Shown: in pieces, positions 1-7,418 of the stretch
Layout of the letters: every line of letters starts with the position of its first letter
How positions within the stretch are numbered: position 1 is the first letter of the stretch
Origin: Microcaldota archaeon
Lineage (GTDB): Archaea; Micrarchaeota; Micrarchaeia; Micrarchaeales; Micrarchaeaceae
DNA: 60,996 bases
NCBI GenBank assembly: GCA_021827995.1
Contig: JAKATK010000008.1
Location: 1 to 60,996, forward strand
Direction: 5' to 3'
The notes under the pieces: model-generated
Seen by the model: the letters and a program-made list of their open reading frames with translations, nothing else
What the model was told of the DNA's origin: nothing
The model's database searches: none
Position numbers and translations under genes: made by a program

Positions 1-47
1 TTGTCATCGGGATAGATTCTGAACTTGTATGCCCTTGTTACCTCCAT
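1..47 (-). CDS. tnpB: TnpB (IS605 OrfB) nuclease, N-terminal fragment
   Basis: These are the first 15 codons of a TnpB-family RNA-guided nuclease, identical to the start of the copy at 30891. The visible residues begin MEVTRAYKFRIYPDD, the usual TnpB opening (RaYKfRiYPt). The gene runs off the window, so it cannot be seen whether this copy is intact or carries the in-frame stop of the second copy. Confidence 0.75.
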   Translation of the reverse strand, partial: MEVTRAYKFRIYPDD

Positions 48-160
48 AAAGTATGCATTGCAGTCAATGTTTATACGCCTTATTACACGGGGCATTATCC
101 ACCGACTCAATTCATCAGTCGCCTTGAGAGGCGATGATTTCTTGAGCCAACGGATTTAAA
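1..160 (-). mobile_element. Left end of an IS1341-type (tnpB-only) element, cut by the window start
   Basis: Bases 1-160 match 30845-31004 at every position except 128 (g here, a at 30972). They contain the first codons of tnpB on the minus strand (start codon at 47-45), an untranslated left end, and a hairpin at about 123-136 (tcgcctt / aggcga). The match stops at ggatttaaa, which is also the TATA-like element of the next gene. The rest of the element lies outside the window. Confidence 0.85.
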
Positions 161-180
161 AGTATTGTGCAGCAAATACT

Positions 181-1080
181 TTGCGGCCAGTATATAGGAC
201 CAATGAGGAGGCGGCGCTGGCCGCGTCGCGGTGCGGCAAAGATTGGTGTTGTCACTTGCCGGAGCAGTCAAGCATACTAAGGAGGTTCGTCCTGCACTTC
301 GCCAAGAGGCGCATAGCGGGCACTACGGTGTCGTCGGCGCTGCGGGCGGTCAAGAGACTGAATGAACATAAGCTTCATGCGACAGTTACGTTTCTCAGCG
401 ATGTAGGGAGCAATGCGGGCAAGGCGCGATACAACGTCAACGCGTACGCACAGCTCATACGGCAGATATCCAGGCTCAGACTGAACGCAGACGTCTCGCT
501 CAGGCCGGCGCAGATAGGTGAGCCAAACGGGTCGTCCAACCACAGCAGGGGTCTAGGCAGCATAGTCGATATAGCACGAAAGAACGGCGTGCTGGTGTGG
601 CTTGAGAGCGAGAGCCCAGACGACGTAGACAATATTGCCGGGGTGCTCAGGGGCAATGCTGGTCTGCTGCCGAACATAGGCGTGGAGATACCGGTGCAGC
701 GCTGCAGGGGCTTCGACGCGGATGCGTTGCGGGGCGTTGACAGCATCAGGCTGACGTCTTACGGCCATGGCCAGCAGCCGGCGACTGTGCGCGACTACTC
801 GTTCGGCATAAACAGCTTAGGCAGAGGAAAACGCATCACAGTGCTCGAATCGGATTCGAAGCTCATTCAGAGCATAGCCAGGTCCAAGCTGGGTATGCGC
901 AGGGGCATGACATTCGAGGTGCCGTTCGGTTACAGCAACAGGCGCCTAAAGCGGCTCATGAAGCTGGGGCGCAGCACGAGCGTTTACGTGCCTTATGGGA
1001 AGGACTGGATGCGCTACGCGGTCGAGAGGATAGTTGACGGCGCAGCCGAATCTGGGGCTGGCGACGACGGCGAGCGATGA
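181..1080 (+). CDS. Proline dehydrogenase-like TIM-barrel protein
   Basis: The 299-residue protein resembles the FAD-dependent proline dehydrogenase family, which oxidises proline to pyrroline-5-carboxylate. Matching features are an RxIAGTT start of the barrel, an ATVTFLSDVG strand, an ADVSLRPAQIG strand and the C-terminal VYVPYGKDW segment, which corresponds to the substrate-binding YVPYG..W region. The start is TTG at 181; a TATA-like tttaaaag at 153-162 would put transcription start close to it. It is the first gene of a tightly packed run and overlaps the next gene by 4 nt. The family fold is fairly clear. The substrate is not: several catalytic positions cannot be confirmed by eye, so a diverged paralogue is possible. 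Confidence 0.6.
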   Translation: MRPVYRTNEEAALAASRCGKDWCCHLPEQSSILRRFVLHFAKRRIAGTTVSSALRAVKRLNEHKLHATVTFLSDVGSNAGKARYNVNAYAQLIRQISRLRLNADVSLRPAQIGEPNGSSNHSRGLGSIVDIARKNGVLVWLESESPDDVDNIAGVLRGNAGLLPNIGVEIPVQRCRGFDADALRGVDSIRLTSYGHGQQPATVRDYSFGINSLGRGKRITVLESDSKLIQSIARSKLGMRRGMTFEVPFGYSNRRLKRLMKLGRSTSVYVPYGKDWMRYAVERIVDGAAESGAGDDGER

Positions 1081-2096
1081 GCATGCAGGGGAAAGAGAAC
1101 GGCCCAATTCTGGTCACTGGTGCTACAAGCGCGATAGGGGCGCGGCTCTGCGCCAGGCTGGTGGAAGGTGGCCATGAGGTGCGCGCGCTCGTGACCGGTA
1201 CGCGGTGGCATGCACTGCCGGCAGGCGTAGAGCCGTACTTCGCCGACCTGACAATGCCTGGTGGCAGCGGTGCAGCCACGGTGAAAGAGGCATGCGATGG
1301 CGTGGGCACGATATTCCACATGGCTAGCGCCACATTCAACCACAGGTTCACATTCGACCAGTTCATCAGCATAAACGTCGTCGGCACGGAGAACCTTATA
1401 AAGGCGGCACTGGCGGCCCGGCCTGAAGGCGGCTTGCGCATGGTCTTCACGAGCAGCGTCACTGTGTACGGCTACAGGCGGCCGGGCGAGGTCATAACTG
1501 AGGATACAGCGACGAGGCCGAAAAGTGACTACTCGAGGAGCAAGCTTATGGCTGAGCAGGTCGTGGGCTCCTACGCGAAGTCATATGACAGGTTCACATT
1601 CACTACGCTCCGGCTGGGCACGCTCTACGGCTTGGGTTACGACGAGCCGTCGTTCTCCAAGGTATTCAGGATGATAAGGGACGGTTCGATGCGCTACATA
1701 GGGAGCCCGTCGAACCACCTGACGCTATTGCATGTAGACGATGCAGTTGACGCGCAGATGGCGGCGGCGGCCGCTGCCGACTCAAACAGGGTCTACAACG
1801 TGACCGATGGCGTGGCGCACACAGAGAAGGAGCTCTTCGAGCTTGTAGCGAAGTTCTTCGGCACCGCGGCACCGGACAAGACCGTCGGCATCGTGACCGC
1901 CAGAATCGCAGCGAAGCTGCAGGGCGTGAACAGCGACGAGCTGGAGTTCCTGGCAAGCGACAGGGTCATCAGCATAGACAGGGCCAGGCGCGAGCTGGGT
2001 TTCGAGCCCAAGAGGCGCGTGGAGGTCGAGGGCATGGAAATGCTTAAGAGGTTCGCTGAGAGATACCACGCAGGCACTGGCGCGTCCGTGGGATGA
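1077..2096 (+). CDS. NAD-dependent epimerase/dehydratase (extended SDR)
   Basis: This is a Rossmann-fold extended short-chain dehydrogenase of 339 residues, a usual length. The N-terminal nucleotide loop is GATSAIGARL, a serine-rich FTSSVTVYG segment carries the active-site Ser, and DYSRSK supplies the YxxxK catalytic pair. Such enzymes epimerise, dehydrate or reduce nucleotide sugars or lipid-like substrates; the substrate cannot be read from sequence. The ATG overlaps the stop of the previous gene (ATGA), and the gene ends overlapping the GGGP synthase start, so the enzymes are probably translationally coupled. The pairing hints at, but does not prove, a role in lipid or surface-glycan synthesis. 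Confidence 0.85.
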   Translation: MSMQGKENGPILVTGATSAIGARLCARLVEGGHEVRALVTGTRWHALPAGVEPYFADLTMPGGSGAATVKEACDGVGTIFHMASATFNHRFTFDQFISINVVGTENLIKAALAARPEGGLRMVFTSSVTVYGYRRPGEVITEDTATRPKSDYSRSKLMAEQVVGSYAKSYDRFTFTTLRLGTLYGLGYDEPSFSKVFRMIRDGSMRYIGSPSNHLTLLHVDDAVDAQMAAAAAADSNRVYNVTDGVAHTEKELFELVAKFFGTAAPDKTVGIVTARIAAKLQGVNSDELEFLASDRVISIDRARRELGFEPKRRVEVEGMEMLKRFAERYHAGTGASVG

Positions 2097-2893
2097 TTGA
2101 CTTGCGAATGGGAAAGACCGAACGCTACATACACGAGCTGCTGGATACGAAGGGCGCGATGCTGTTCTCGCTCATAGACCCGGTCGACTACCCGACAGGG
2201 GACGACGCAGTCAGGACCGCGAAGGCGTTGAACGAGGGCGGCTCAGACGCCATACTACTCGGCGGCAGCACAGGCGCGCAGGGCGAGCTGCTGGATGACG
2301 CTGCCAAGGAGATAAAGGAATCGATAGACGTGCCGCTCATAGTGTTCCCGGGCAACATCGCGACCGTTACTAGGCATGCAGACGCGATATACTTCATGTC
2401 GCTCCTCAACGCCAGGAACCCGTACTGGATAACGCACGCGCAGATGCTGTCCGCGCCAGTGATCAGGAGCATGGGCATCGAGCCGCTGCCTGTCGGCTAC
2501 ATAGTCGTATACCCCGGAGGCACGGTAGGCTGGGTCGGCGACGTGAACGTCGTGCCGAGGGAGAAGCCGAAGATAGCGGCATCGCTCGCGCTGGCCGGAG
2601 AGTATCTTGGCAACAGGCTAATCCTGACTGACACCGGCTCGAACCCGAGGGCGCAGCACTCAGGGCCGATACCGAACGAGATGGTCAGGGCAGTGAAGTC
2701 GATGATCAGCGTGCCGTACATAGTTGCCGGAGGCATAACGAGCACAACAGAGCTTCGCGGCGCATACGCTAGCGGCGCCGACATAGTGCAGATAGGCACT
2801 GCGTTCGAGAACGGCAGCAACCCGCTCAGGAGGGCGCGGCTCTTCTCCAAGGTCGCCTCGGAGGAGGGCATGAGGAAGCTGCGCGAGCGCTGA
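2093..2893 (+). CDS. Geranylgeranylglyceryl phosphate synthase
   Basis: This enzyme joins sn-glycerol-1-phosphate to geranylgeranyl diphosphate and so makes the first ether bond of archaeal membrane lipids. The sequence shows the PcrB/GGGPS TIM barrel: SLIDPVDYP near the N-terminus, AILLGGSTG, a VPLIVFPGN strand, the YIVVYPGGTVGWVGD segment, LTDTGSNPRA and the phosphate-binding IVAGGITS and IVQIGTAFE loops. Its 266 residues fit the family. The ATG at 2093 overlaps the preceding stop by 4 nt; a second ATG at 2108 is also possible. NFACT follows 4 nt later. Confidence 0.95.
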   Translation: MIDLRMGKTERYIHELLDTKGAMLFSLIDPVDYPTGDDAVRTAKALNEGGSDAILLGGSTGAQGELLDDAAKEIKESIDVPLIVFPGNIATVTRHADAIYFMSLLNARNPYWITHAQMLSAPVIRSMGIEPLPVGYIVVYPGGTVGWVGDVNVVPREKPKIAASLALAGEYLGNRLILTDTGSNPRAQHSGPIPNEMVRAVKSMISVPYIVAGGITSTTELRGAYASGADIVQIGTAFENGSNPLRRARLFSKVASEEGMRKLRER

Positions 2894-2897
2894 TGGC

Positions 2898-4016
2898 ATG
2901 CGCGAGATCTCTTCCGTGGAGATCGCCGCAGTGGTCGGGGAGCTGCGTGGCCTGACCGGCGGACGCATAGACAAGCTGTATGAGCTGGGCCCGGGCAGGT
3001 TCAGGATCGCGATAAGACATGGCGAAGGCAGGGCGAACCTGGCGTGCGTTCTCGGGCGCACACTGAATCTCACATCGTACATGGAGAAGGCAGAGCAGCC
3101 GACCGGCTTCGCGGCCGCGTGCAGGAAGCTAGTTGACGGAGCGACAATCGAGGCCATAACCCAGGTGAACCACGACAGGATAGTAGACATCGCTGCAAGG
3201 CGCGCTAGCGGGGCCCTGCACATGATCATAGAGATGTTCGGCGGCGGCAACCTGGTCGTGACAGGCGCCGACATGAGGATACTGCTGGCGTACAGGACCC
3301 ATGACTACAGGGAGCGCAGCATAAGGGCCGGGGCCGCGTACAAGCCACCTAGCGGTTCGCCGACGTGGATAGGCGGCTCGGCTGGTGCAGAGGCAGGCAG
3401 GCTCGTGGCTGACGCACTGGCGAGTGCGAAGCCCGGTTCCAAGGCGATGCCGGCCCTCTTCGCTGCGTTCGGCATCGGTACAGTATACATAGAGGAGGCG
3501 CTTGCAAGCGCTGGCATAGACGCCAGGGCGGATCCGAAGACCATCGACCAAGACGCGACCAACAGGCTCGCGACATTGCTGCGCGGCATGGCAGACCTTG
3601 CCGAAAAGAACGAGCCGGCCATATTCAGGGAGCGTGGCAAGGCTGTCGACTACGCCCTGTGCCGGCTCTCGAAGTACGCTGGAGCGGAAGCGCAGCGGTT
3701 TGATACCGTGAGCGCCATGCTCGATGCGTTCTACAGCGAGAACCCTGCAACTGGGAACGCACCGGATGAGAAGGAGGCGGAGATCAGGGCCAGCATAAAG
3801 AAACAGGAGGAACTCGTGGTCGAGTTGGGGCCGAGGATAGAGTCTGCGAGGGCCGCGGGCCAGGCGATATTCAACAACATGGCTCTGTTCAACGGCATAG
3901 CCGAGGCGGCGAGGAACGACAAACACACAAGCGCGGACGAACTCCAACGCTTATTCCCACAGGTGAGGATAAAATCTGTGGACCTGAAGGAGAAAACCGT
4001 TACGATAGAGGTGTAA
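2898..4016 (+). CDS. NFACT/RqcH-family protein lacking the NFACT-R domain
   Basis: The N-terminal 200 residues are an NFACT-N domain (EISSVEIAAVVGEL, LYELGPGRFRIAIRH, EMFGGGNLVV). They include the NHDRIV segment with the Asp-Arg pair that full-length RqcH/NEMF uses to bind tRNA during ribosome quality control. A helix-hairpin-helix-like part and one coiled-coil arm follow (KKQEELVVELGPRIESA). The protein stops at 372 residues, whereas archaeal RqcH proteins are usually much longer and end in a second coiled-coil arm and an NFACT-R domain. No NFACT-R coding sequence follows; RNase Z starts 5 nt later. This is a truncated or split form. Assignment to the family is firm, activity is open. Confidence 0.85.
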   Translation: MREISSVEIAAVVGELRGLTGGRIDKLYELGPGRFRIAIRHGEGRANLACVLGRTLNLTSYMEKAEQPTGFAAACRKLVDGATIEAITQVNHDRIVDIAARRASGALHMIIEMFGGGNLVVTGADMRILLAYRTHDYRERSIRAGAAYKPPSGSPTWIGGSAGAEAGRLVADALASAKPGSKAMPALFAAFGIGTVYIEEALASAGIDARADPKTIDQDATNRLATLLRGMADLAEKNEPAIFRERGKAVDYALCRLSKYAGAEAQRFDTVSAMLDAFYSENPATGNAPDEKEAEIRASIKKQEELVVELGPRIESARAAGQAIFNNMALFNGIAEAARNDKHTSADELQRLFPQVRIKSVDLKEKTVTIEV

Positions 4017-4021
4017 AGGCG

Positions 4022-4912
4022 GTGATAAGGCTTACGTTCCTTGGAACATCGGGATCTGCGCCCAGCAAGGGCCGCGGCCTGCCGAGCTTCGCCGTCTGGT
4101 ACGATGGAGGCGTATACCTGTTCGACTGCGGCGAGGGGACGCAACGGCAGATGCTCAAGTTCGGGGTAAATGCGTCGTCGCTTAGGGCCATATTCATCAC
4201 GCATGTGCACGGTGACCACACCATAGGCATAGCCGGCCTGCTGCGCACCCTGGCGCTGAACAGGAGGACCGCGCCGCTAGAAATCTTCGTGCCAACTGGC
4301 TCCGAGAAGGCCATAGCTGCCCTGGCCAGCTTCGACGGGGCGCACATGGGCTACGAGATAGTCATACGCGGCGTTCATAGGGGCATAGTCTTCGATGGCG
4401 GAGCCTTTGCGGTAGAGGCCTTCGGGCTAGAGCACTCAGTGCCAGCGTACGGCTACGCTTTCGTAGAGAAGGACAGGGTGCACTTCATAAAGGAAAAGGC
4501 AGCCAGGCTTGGCATAAAGGGCACTATGTTCCGCGAGCTTTCCGCAAAGGGCAGTATAAGGATAGGAAGAGGTACCGTGAGGCTAGGGGACGTGACAACT
4601 ACAGAGAAGGGCGTGAGGATCGTCTACGCGTCGGACACGCGGCCGGCGCAGACGACGATGAAGATCGCAAAGGGCGCCGACCTGCTCATACACGAGGCCA
4701 CGTACGCGAACGAGCTGGCACGGCTGGCAGAAGAGAGAATGCACTCGACCGCTTCCGAGGCGGCTGCGGTGGCCAGGAAGGCAGGTGTCAAGATGCTCGT
4801 GCTGACGCATATCAGCACGAGGTACAAGACAGGCAGGGTGCTGCAGGCGGAGGCCAGGAAAGTGTTTAAAAACACTGAAGTGGCAAAGGATGGTCTGACC
4901 ATCACGCTCTAG
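4022..4912 (+). CDS. rnz: Ribonuclease Z (tRNA 3' endonuclease)
   Basis: RNase Z cuts the 3' trailer from precursor tRNAs. The 296-residue protein has the tRNase Z opening (TFLGTSGSAPSKGRGLPS), FDCGEGTQRQM, the metal-binding THVHGDHTIG motif, and later metal ligands in YASDTRPA and IHEAT and in the LTHIS segment. The size matches the short archaeal form. The start is GTG at 4022. Its stop codon ends at 4912, and tRNA-Val begins at 4913, so the last codon abuts a substrate of the enzyme. Confidence 0.93.
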   Translation: MIRLTFLGTSGSAPSKGRGLPSFAVWYDGGVYLFDCGEGTQRQMLKFGVNASSLRAIFITHVHGDHTIGIAGLLRTLALNRRTAPLEIFVPTGSEKAIAALASFDGAHMGYEIVIRGVHRGIVFDGGAFAVEAFGLEHSVPAYGYAFVEKDRVHFIKEKAARLGIKGTMFRELSAKGSIRIGRGTVRLGDVTTTEKGVRIVYASDTRPAQTTMKIAKGADLLIHEATYANELARLAEERMHSTASEAAAVARKAGVKMLVLTHISTRYKTGRVLQAEARKVFKNTEVAKDGLTITL

Positions 4913-4984
4913 GGGCCCGTAGTCGAGTGGTAAGACGTTACCTTGACAAGGTAAAAATCCGGCGTTCGATTCGCCGCGGGCCCA
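4913..4984 (+). tRNA. tRNA-Val (GAC)
   Basis: The 72-nt cloverleaf has acceptor stem gggcccg/cgggccc with discriminator A and no encoded CCA. The anticodon arm ttacc-ttgacaa-ggtaa gives anticodon GAC, and the T loop is ttcgatt. There is no intron. It begins directly after the RNase Z stop codon, so the two may share a transcript. Its last 20 paired bases (4964-4983) recur at 5686-5705, so this gene appears to be an integration site. Confidence 0.95.
4964..4983 (+). repeat. attL-like tRNA-Val 3' end
   Basis: This 20-nt segment of the tRNA-Val T arm and acceptor stem is repeated at 5686-5705 with one difference (g/t at the tenth base). Duplication of a tRNA 3' end is the usual trace of site-specific integration into a tRNA gene. 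Confidence 0.7.
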
Positions 4985-5007
4985 TTTCGTGCAACCGTCC
5001 AAACGCT

Positions 5008-5034
5008 TTTATATATATTTATACTATATATAAA
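5008..5034 (+). promoter_or_regulatory. A+T-rich palindromic promoter of vapBC
   Basis: The perfect 10-bp inverted repeat tttatatata / tatatataaa with a 7-nt spacer also supplies the TATA box for the operon. The vapB start (GTG at 5045) lies just downstream. Toxin-antitoxin operons are usually repressed by their own antitoxin at such a palindrome. The pure A/T composition means the symmetry could partly be chance. Confidence 0.5.
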
Positions 5035-5044
5035 CGGTGATTCT

Positions 5045-5275
5045 GTGGCGAAGCTGATCTCCATAACCGAAAACCTTTATGACGAGCTTTCTAGGATGAA
5101 GGGTAAAAAGCTCTCCTTCTCCGGTATAATCTCCAAGATGCTCGAAGCCTATAAGAGCTCAGCAGATATAAGCAGGTTTGCCGGCGTCCTTAAGGACAAG
5201 GACGTGAGCGAATGGCTAAAGGATGTGGAACAGGGCAGAAAGAGGAGCTTCCGCAGGCCAATTGCAAACTTGTAG
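5045..5275 (+). CDS. vapB: VapB-family antitoxin (DUF217/UPF0330-like)
   Basis: The 76-residue protein resembles the archaeal antitoxin family that opens with a KLISITENLYDELSRMK-type strand-helix and continues with SFSGIISKMLEAY. This N-terminal part should bind DNA and dimerise; the charged C-terminus (residues 50-76) should neutralise the toxin. The start is GTG at 5045. The toxin gene follows 3 nt downstream. The two genes form one unit placed directly behind tRNA-Val. Confidence 0.85.
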   Translation: MAKLISITENLYDELSRMKGKKLSFSGIISKMLEAYKSSADISRFAGVLKDKDVSEWLKDVEQGRKRSFRRPIANL

Positions 5276-5278
5276 GCA

Positions 5279-5665
5279 GTGAGGCGCATGGCAGTTTTTG
5301 ACACGAACCTCCTCATAAATTACTTGCACGGCGACAAGAAGGCGATAGAAGCAGTAAGGATGTACTCGAAGATTGGCAGGCTTTCGATAACGTGCATAAA
5401 TAAATACGAGCTAATGCGTGGTGCTACGCTTGCAGGCGAAATGCTGTTAGATGAACTCCTTAGCAACTTTAACGTGCTTTATTTTGATAATGGTTCCATA
5501 GCGATTGCATCTAACATCTATAAAAAATTGAGATCCGAAGGTAAGATTGTAGATGATGCAGACATACTTATAGCGAGTATTGCAATCGCCAACGACGAAA
5601 TACTAATAACTTCAGACAAGGACTTTGAGCGCATCAATTCCAAGCTTATAAAGGTTGTTAGTTAG
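5279..5665 (+). CDS. vapC: VapC-family PIN-domain toxin (ribonuclease)
   Basis: VapC toxins are Mg-dependent endoribonucleases that typically cut tRNA or rRNA when not bound by antitoxin. Four acidic PIN positions are visible: VFDTNLLIN at the N-terminus, KYELMRG near residue 45, DDADILIA near residue 100 and TSDKDF near residue 113. The length of 125-128 residues is standard. GTG at 5279 or ATG at 5288 could be the start; the ATG gives the usual N-terminus. The gene ends 20 nt before the tRNA-Val duplicate and is more A+T-rich than the genes before tRNA-Val, which fits acquisition. Confidence 0.9.
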   Translation: MRRMAVFDTNLLINYLHGDKKAIEAVRMYSKIGRLSITCINKYELMRGATLAGEMLLDELLSNFNVLYFDNGSIAIASNIYKKLRSEGKIVDDADILIASIAIANDEILITSDKDFERINSKLIKVVS

Positions 5666-5984
5666 TGCAAATGTTAGGGACCGAAGTTCGATTCTCCGCG
5701 GGCCCGTCCAAGCCTGTCGTCCGGCATACCGGGTTCGTTTCCGGAACCCGGACCAGGGGCGGAAGCGCGCGTAAACACTGGTTCGGGGTTCGTTTCCAAG
5801 CGCTTCCGTAACGCACAAGGGTTTAGGGACCAGGGTTCGCGGTCGGATTTCAAGGGCTTCCTGCAATACGCGGAGCACTTTGGCGACACAATATCTAAGA
5901 GCAGCCAGCACAGTTGAGACTCGGGTGAAGAAGGAGGGCGCTGCATTGCCCTGCTGCATAACCGCGATTTGCGGCAAGCATTAT
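5666..5984. other. Intergenic stretch with an att duplicate and a GC-rich hairpin
   Basis: No gene is supported here. The stretch holds the duplicated tRNA-Val 3' end (5686-5705) and a perfect hairpin at 5729-5751 (ccgggttc / gaacccgg, 7-nt loop). It also has two copies of a short ttagggacc motif (about 5674 and 5822), each followed by a T-arm-like ttcg segment. It looks like debris left by repeated integration and the leader of the mercury operon. Confidence 0.6.
5686..5705 (+). repeat. attR-like duplicate of the tRNA-Val 3' end
   Basis: This segment matches 4964-4983 at 19 of 20 positions, with a t for g inside the T loop/stem. It does not form a tRNA because no 5' half is present. Together with the intact gene it brackets vapBC. 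Confidence 0.7.
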
Positions 5985-6009
5985 ATATATGAGTGTTCAT
6001 TCATATATT
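5980..6009 (+). promoter_or_regulatory. Promoter and ArsR-type operator of the mercury operon
   Basis: An inverted repeat atatatga (5985-5992) / tcatatat (6001-6008) sits between a TATA box (attatatat, 5980-5988) and the ATG at 6010. It resembles the ATATATGAACA-type half-sites bound by ArsR/SmtB repressors, and the operon encodes such a repressor. A TATA centre near 5984 predicts transcription start at about 6010. This makes the mRNA leaderless and favours ATG 6010 over ATG 5989, which would lie inside the operator. Confidence 0.65.
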
Positions 6010-6531
6010 ATGCGAACAACAAGCATGCAATTCGATGCGGTGTCTGCAGTACTTAGGGACAGGGCTTACCTAAGCGCATTCGTCGCACTCTTCATCATCT
6101 CGTTGGCAGCTTATTCGTACCTGTTGTCGAGCTCATCGCTCAATCTCGCAATGCCGAGGATAGCTTTTGGACTGAACGCCTACGCTCTAAGCGTGTCCAT
6201 ATTGATCAGCGCGCTGCTCTCGCTGTCTCTGGTAACGAACACGTTTGCTTTTTTGAACGGCGCGCGCTCTCGCACCAAGCTTGGAGCCGGCTCGATAATA
6301 GCTGGGATAATACCAATGACTCTTTGCTGCACTTCGATAATACCGAGCCTGCTGGCTCTTTTGGGCGCATCCACAGCCACAATAATCGGCACGACAGGGG
6401 CATTGCAGGGCCCATTCGCAACTTACGAGACGCTTTTCATAATAGTTTCCATAGCGCTCTTGGCTCTGAGCGTTTTCCTCAATACGAGAAGCATAGCGAG
6501 ATGTTGCAGGGTTGGTAGAAATGAGAAATAA
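6010..6531 (+). CDS. Membrane protein, MerT-like putative mercuric ion transporter
   Basis: About four membrane helices are visible (residues near 25-45, 55-80, 88-118 and 135-160, counted from ATG 6010). The third contains PMTLCCTSIIPSLLALLGAS, a vicinal Cys pair in a Pro/Leu-rich helix as in MerT/MerC transporters, which bring Hg(II) to the cytoplasmic reductase. A second Cys pair (ARCCRVG) lies at the cytoplasmic C-terminus. Overall similarity to named MerT proteins cannot be judged by eye, so the role rests on the Cys pairs plus the operon with merA. The stop overlaps the next ATG. Confidence 0.6.
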   Translation: MRTTSMQFDAVSAVLRDRAYLSAFVALFIISLAAYSYLLSSSSLNLAMPRIAFGLNAYALSVSILISALLSLSLVTNTFAFLNGARSRTKLGAGSIIAGIIPMTLCCTSIIPSLLALLGASTATIIGTTGALQGPFATYETLFIIVSIALLALSVFLNTRSIARCCRVGRNEK

Positions 6532-7078
6532 AAAGATGGTGGCTGCGGTTGCTGCCGTGGTGGTAGCTGCAGTCATAATAGCCTTAGCGTACGAAGGCGG
6601 GAATGGCAGGAATGCCCAGCTGCAAAACATCACGATAGGCTCGCGCGCCCCGGATTACGGCTTCCTCGTAGCTAACGGCTCTACGGTCAACTTATCTGCG
6701 TATATCGGCCATCCCGTGCTTCTCTGGTTTGTAACCACATGGTGCCCTAGCTGCGCACAAGGCAGTGAAGCCATAAACCAGAACTACCAATTCTTCAGGC
6801 AGCATGGGATAAAAATCGTAGAATTGGAGCTCTACAGGGATTTGGGGTATAGCGGCCCGGCAATTACGAGTTTCGTAGGCTCCTATGCGCCAGCCGCGTA
6901 TTTGAACGGTACAGTAATACCGGCATACGCAGGGTACAACATGACCGCGGAATACGACCCTTCTGGTTATCTAGACATATATTACCTGATCGCAGCCAAC
7001 GGTACGATATTGTACATTAGCGGTTCCCCGTCGTCCACCCTCGGCCAGCTCGAGGCAGAGATAAATAGAGCGCTATAG
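6521..7078 (+). CDS. Membrane-anchored thioredoxin-like (TlpA/ResA type) protein
   Basis: An N-terminal helix (VAAVAAVVVAAVIIALAY) anchors an extracytoplasmic thioredoxin fold. IGSRAPDYGF and VLLWFVTTWCPSCAQG carry the CxxC redox centre (WCPSC). Such proteins reduce or isomerise thiols outside the membrane. Between a Cys-pair transporter and MerA, it may keep the transporter cysteines reduced or bind Hg(II) directly; that is inference. ATG 6521 was chosen over TTG 6512 because it overlaps the upstream stop by only a few bases. Asn-X-Thr/Ser sites (NGT, NMT) fit an external protein. Confidence 0.8.
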   Translation: MRNKKMVAAVAAVVVAAVIIALAYEGGNGRNAQLQNITIGSRAPDYGFLVANGSTVNLSAYIGHPVLLWFVTTWCPSCAQGSEAINQNYQFFRQHGIKIVELELYRDLGYSGPAITSFVGSYAPAAYLNGTVIPAYAGYNMTAEYDPSGYLDIYYLIAANGTILYISGSPSSTLGQLEAEINRAL

Positions 7079-7085
7079 TGATTCC

Positions 7086-7418
7086 ATGGATAAGTTAGAG
7101 GTCAAAACATTCTTTTTCGCAATGGGCGATTACAGCAGGTTTAGGATACTGGCTTCTCTTGCGAAACGGGATTTGAACGTGAGCGGGATAGTGGCAGCTA
7201 CCGGAATCGAGCAGAGTAACGTATCGCACCACATGTCCTGCCTTTTAAATTGCGGTTTTGTCAAGGTGAAGAGGAATGGTAAGGAGCGTGTTTACAGCCT
7301 GAATGCGGAAGTAAAGCCCATGATAATTAGCATAATGAGACACATAGATAGGTATAGAGAGCGCATAATTTCGTGCAAACTCGCGGACATGGAGTACATT
7401 TCGAAGGCGATTGCATAG
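7086..7418 (+). CDS. ArsR/SmtB-family metal-responsive repressor (archaeal MerR role)
   Basis: The 110-residue winged-helix protein has the ArsR layout: DYSRFRILASLAKRDLNVSGI, then recognition helix QSNVSHHMSCLLNCGFVKVKRNG and wing ERVYSLN. Cys residues at SCLLNC and SCKLAD are candidate Hg ligands. Archaeal mercury operons are known to use ArsR-type regulators rather than bacterial MerR. It probably binds the palindrome at 5985-6008 and represses its own operon until Hg(II) binds. Its 3' end overlaps the merA reading frame by 46 nt. Confidence 0.85.
   Translation: MDKLEVKTFFFAMGDYSRFRILASLAKRDLNVSGIVAATGIEQSNVSHHMSCLLNCGFVKVKRNGKERVYSLNAEVKPMIISIMRHIDRYRERIISCKLADMEYISKAIA

Noticed and set aside
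5729-5751. GC-rich hairpin as a transcription terminator
   Set aside because: No T-run follows and archaeal termination does not need hairpins; it is listed only as part of the integration debris.
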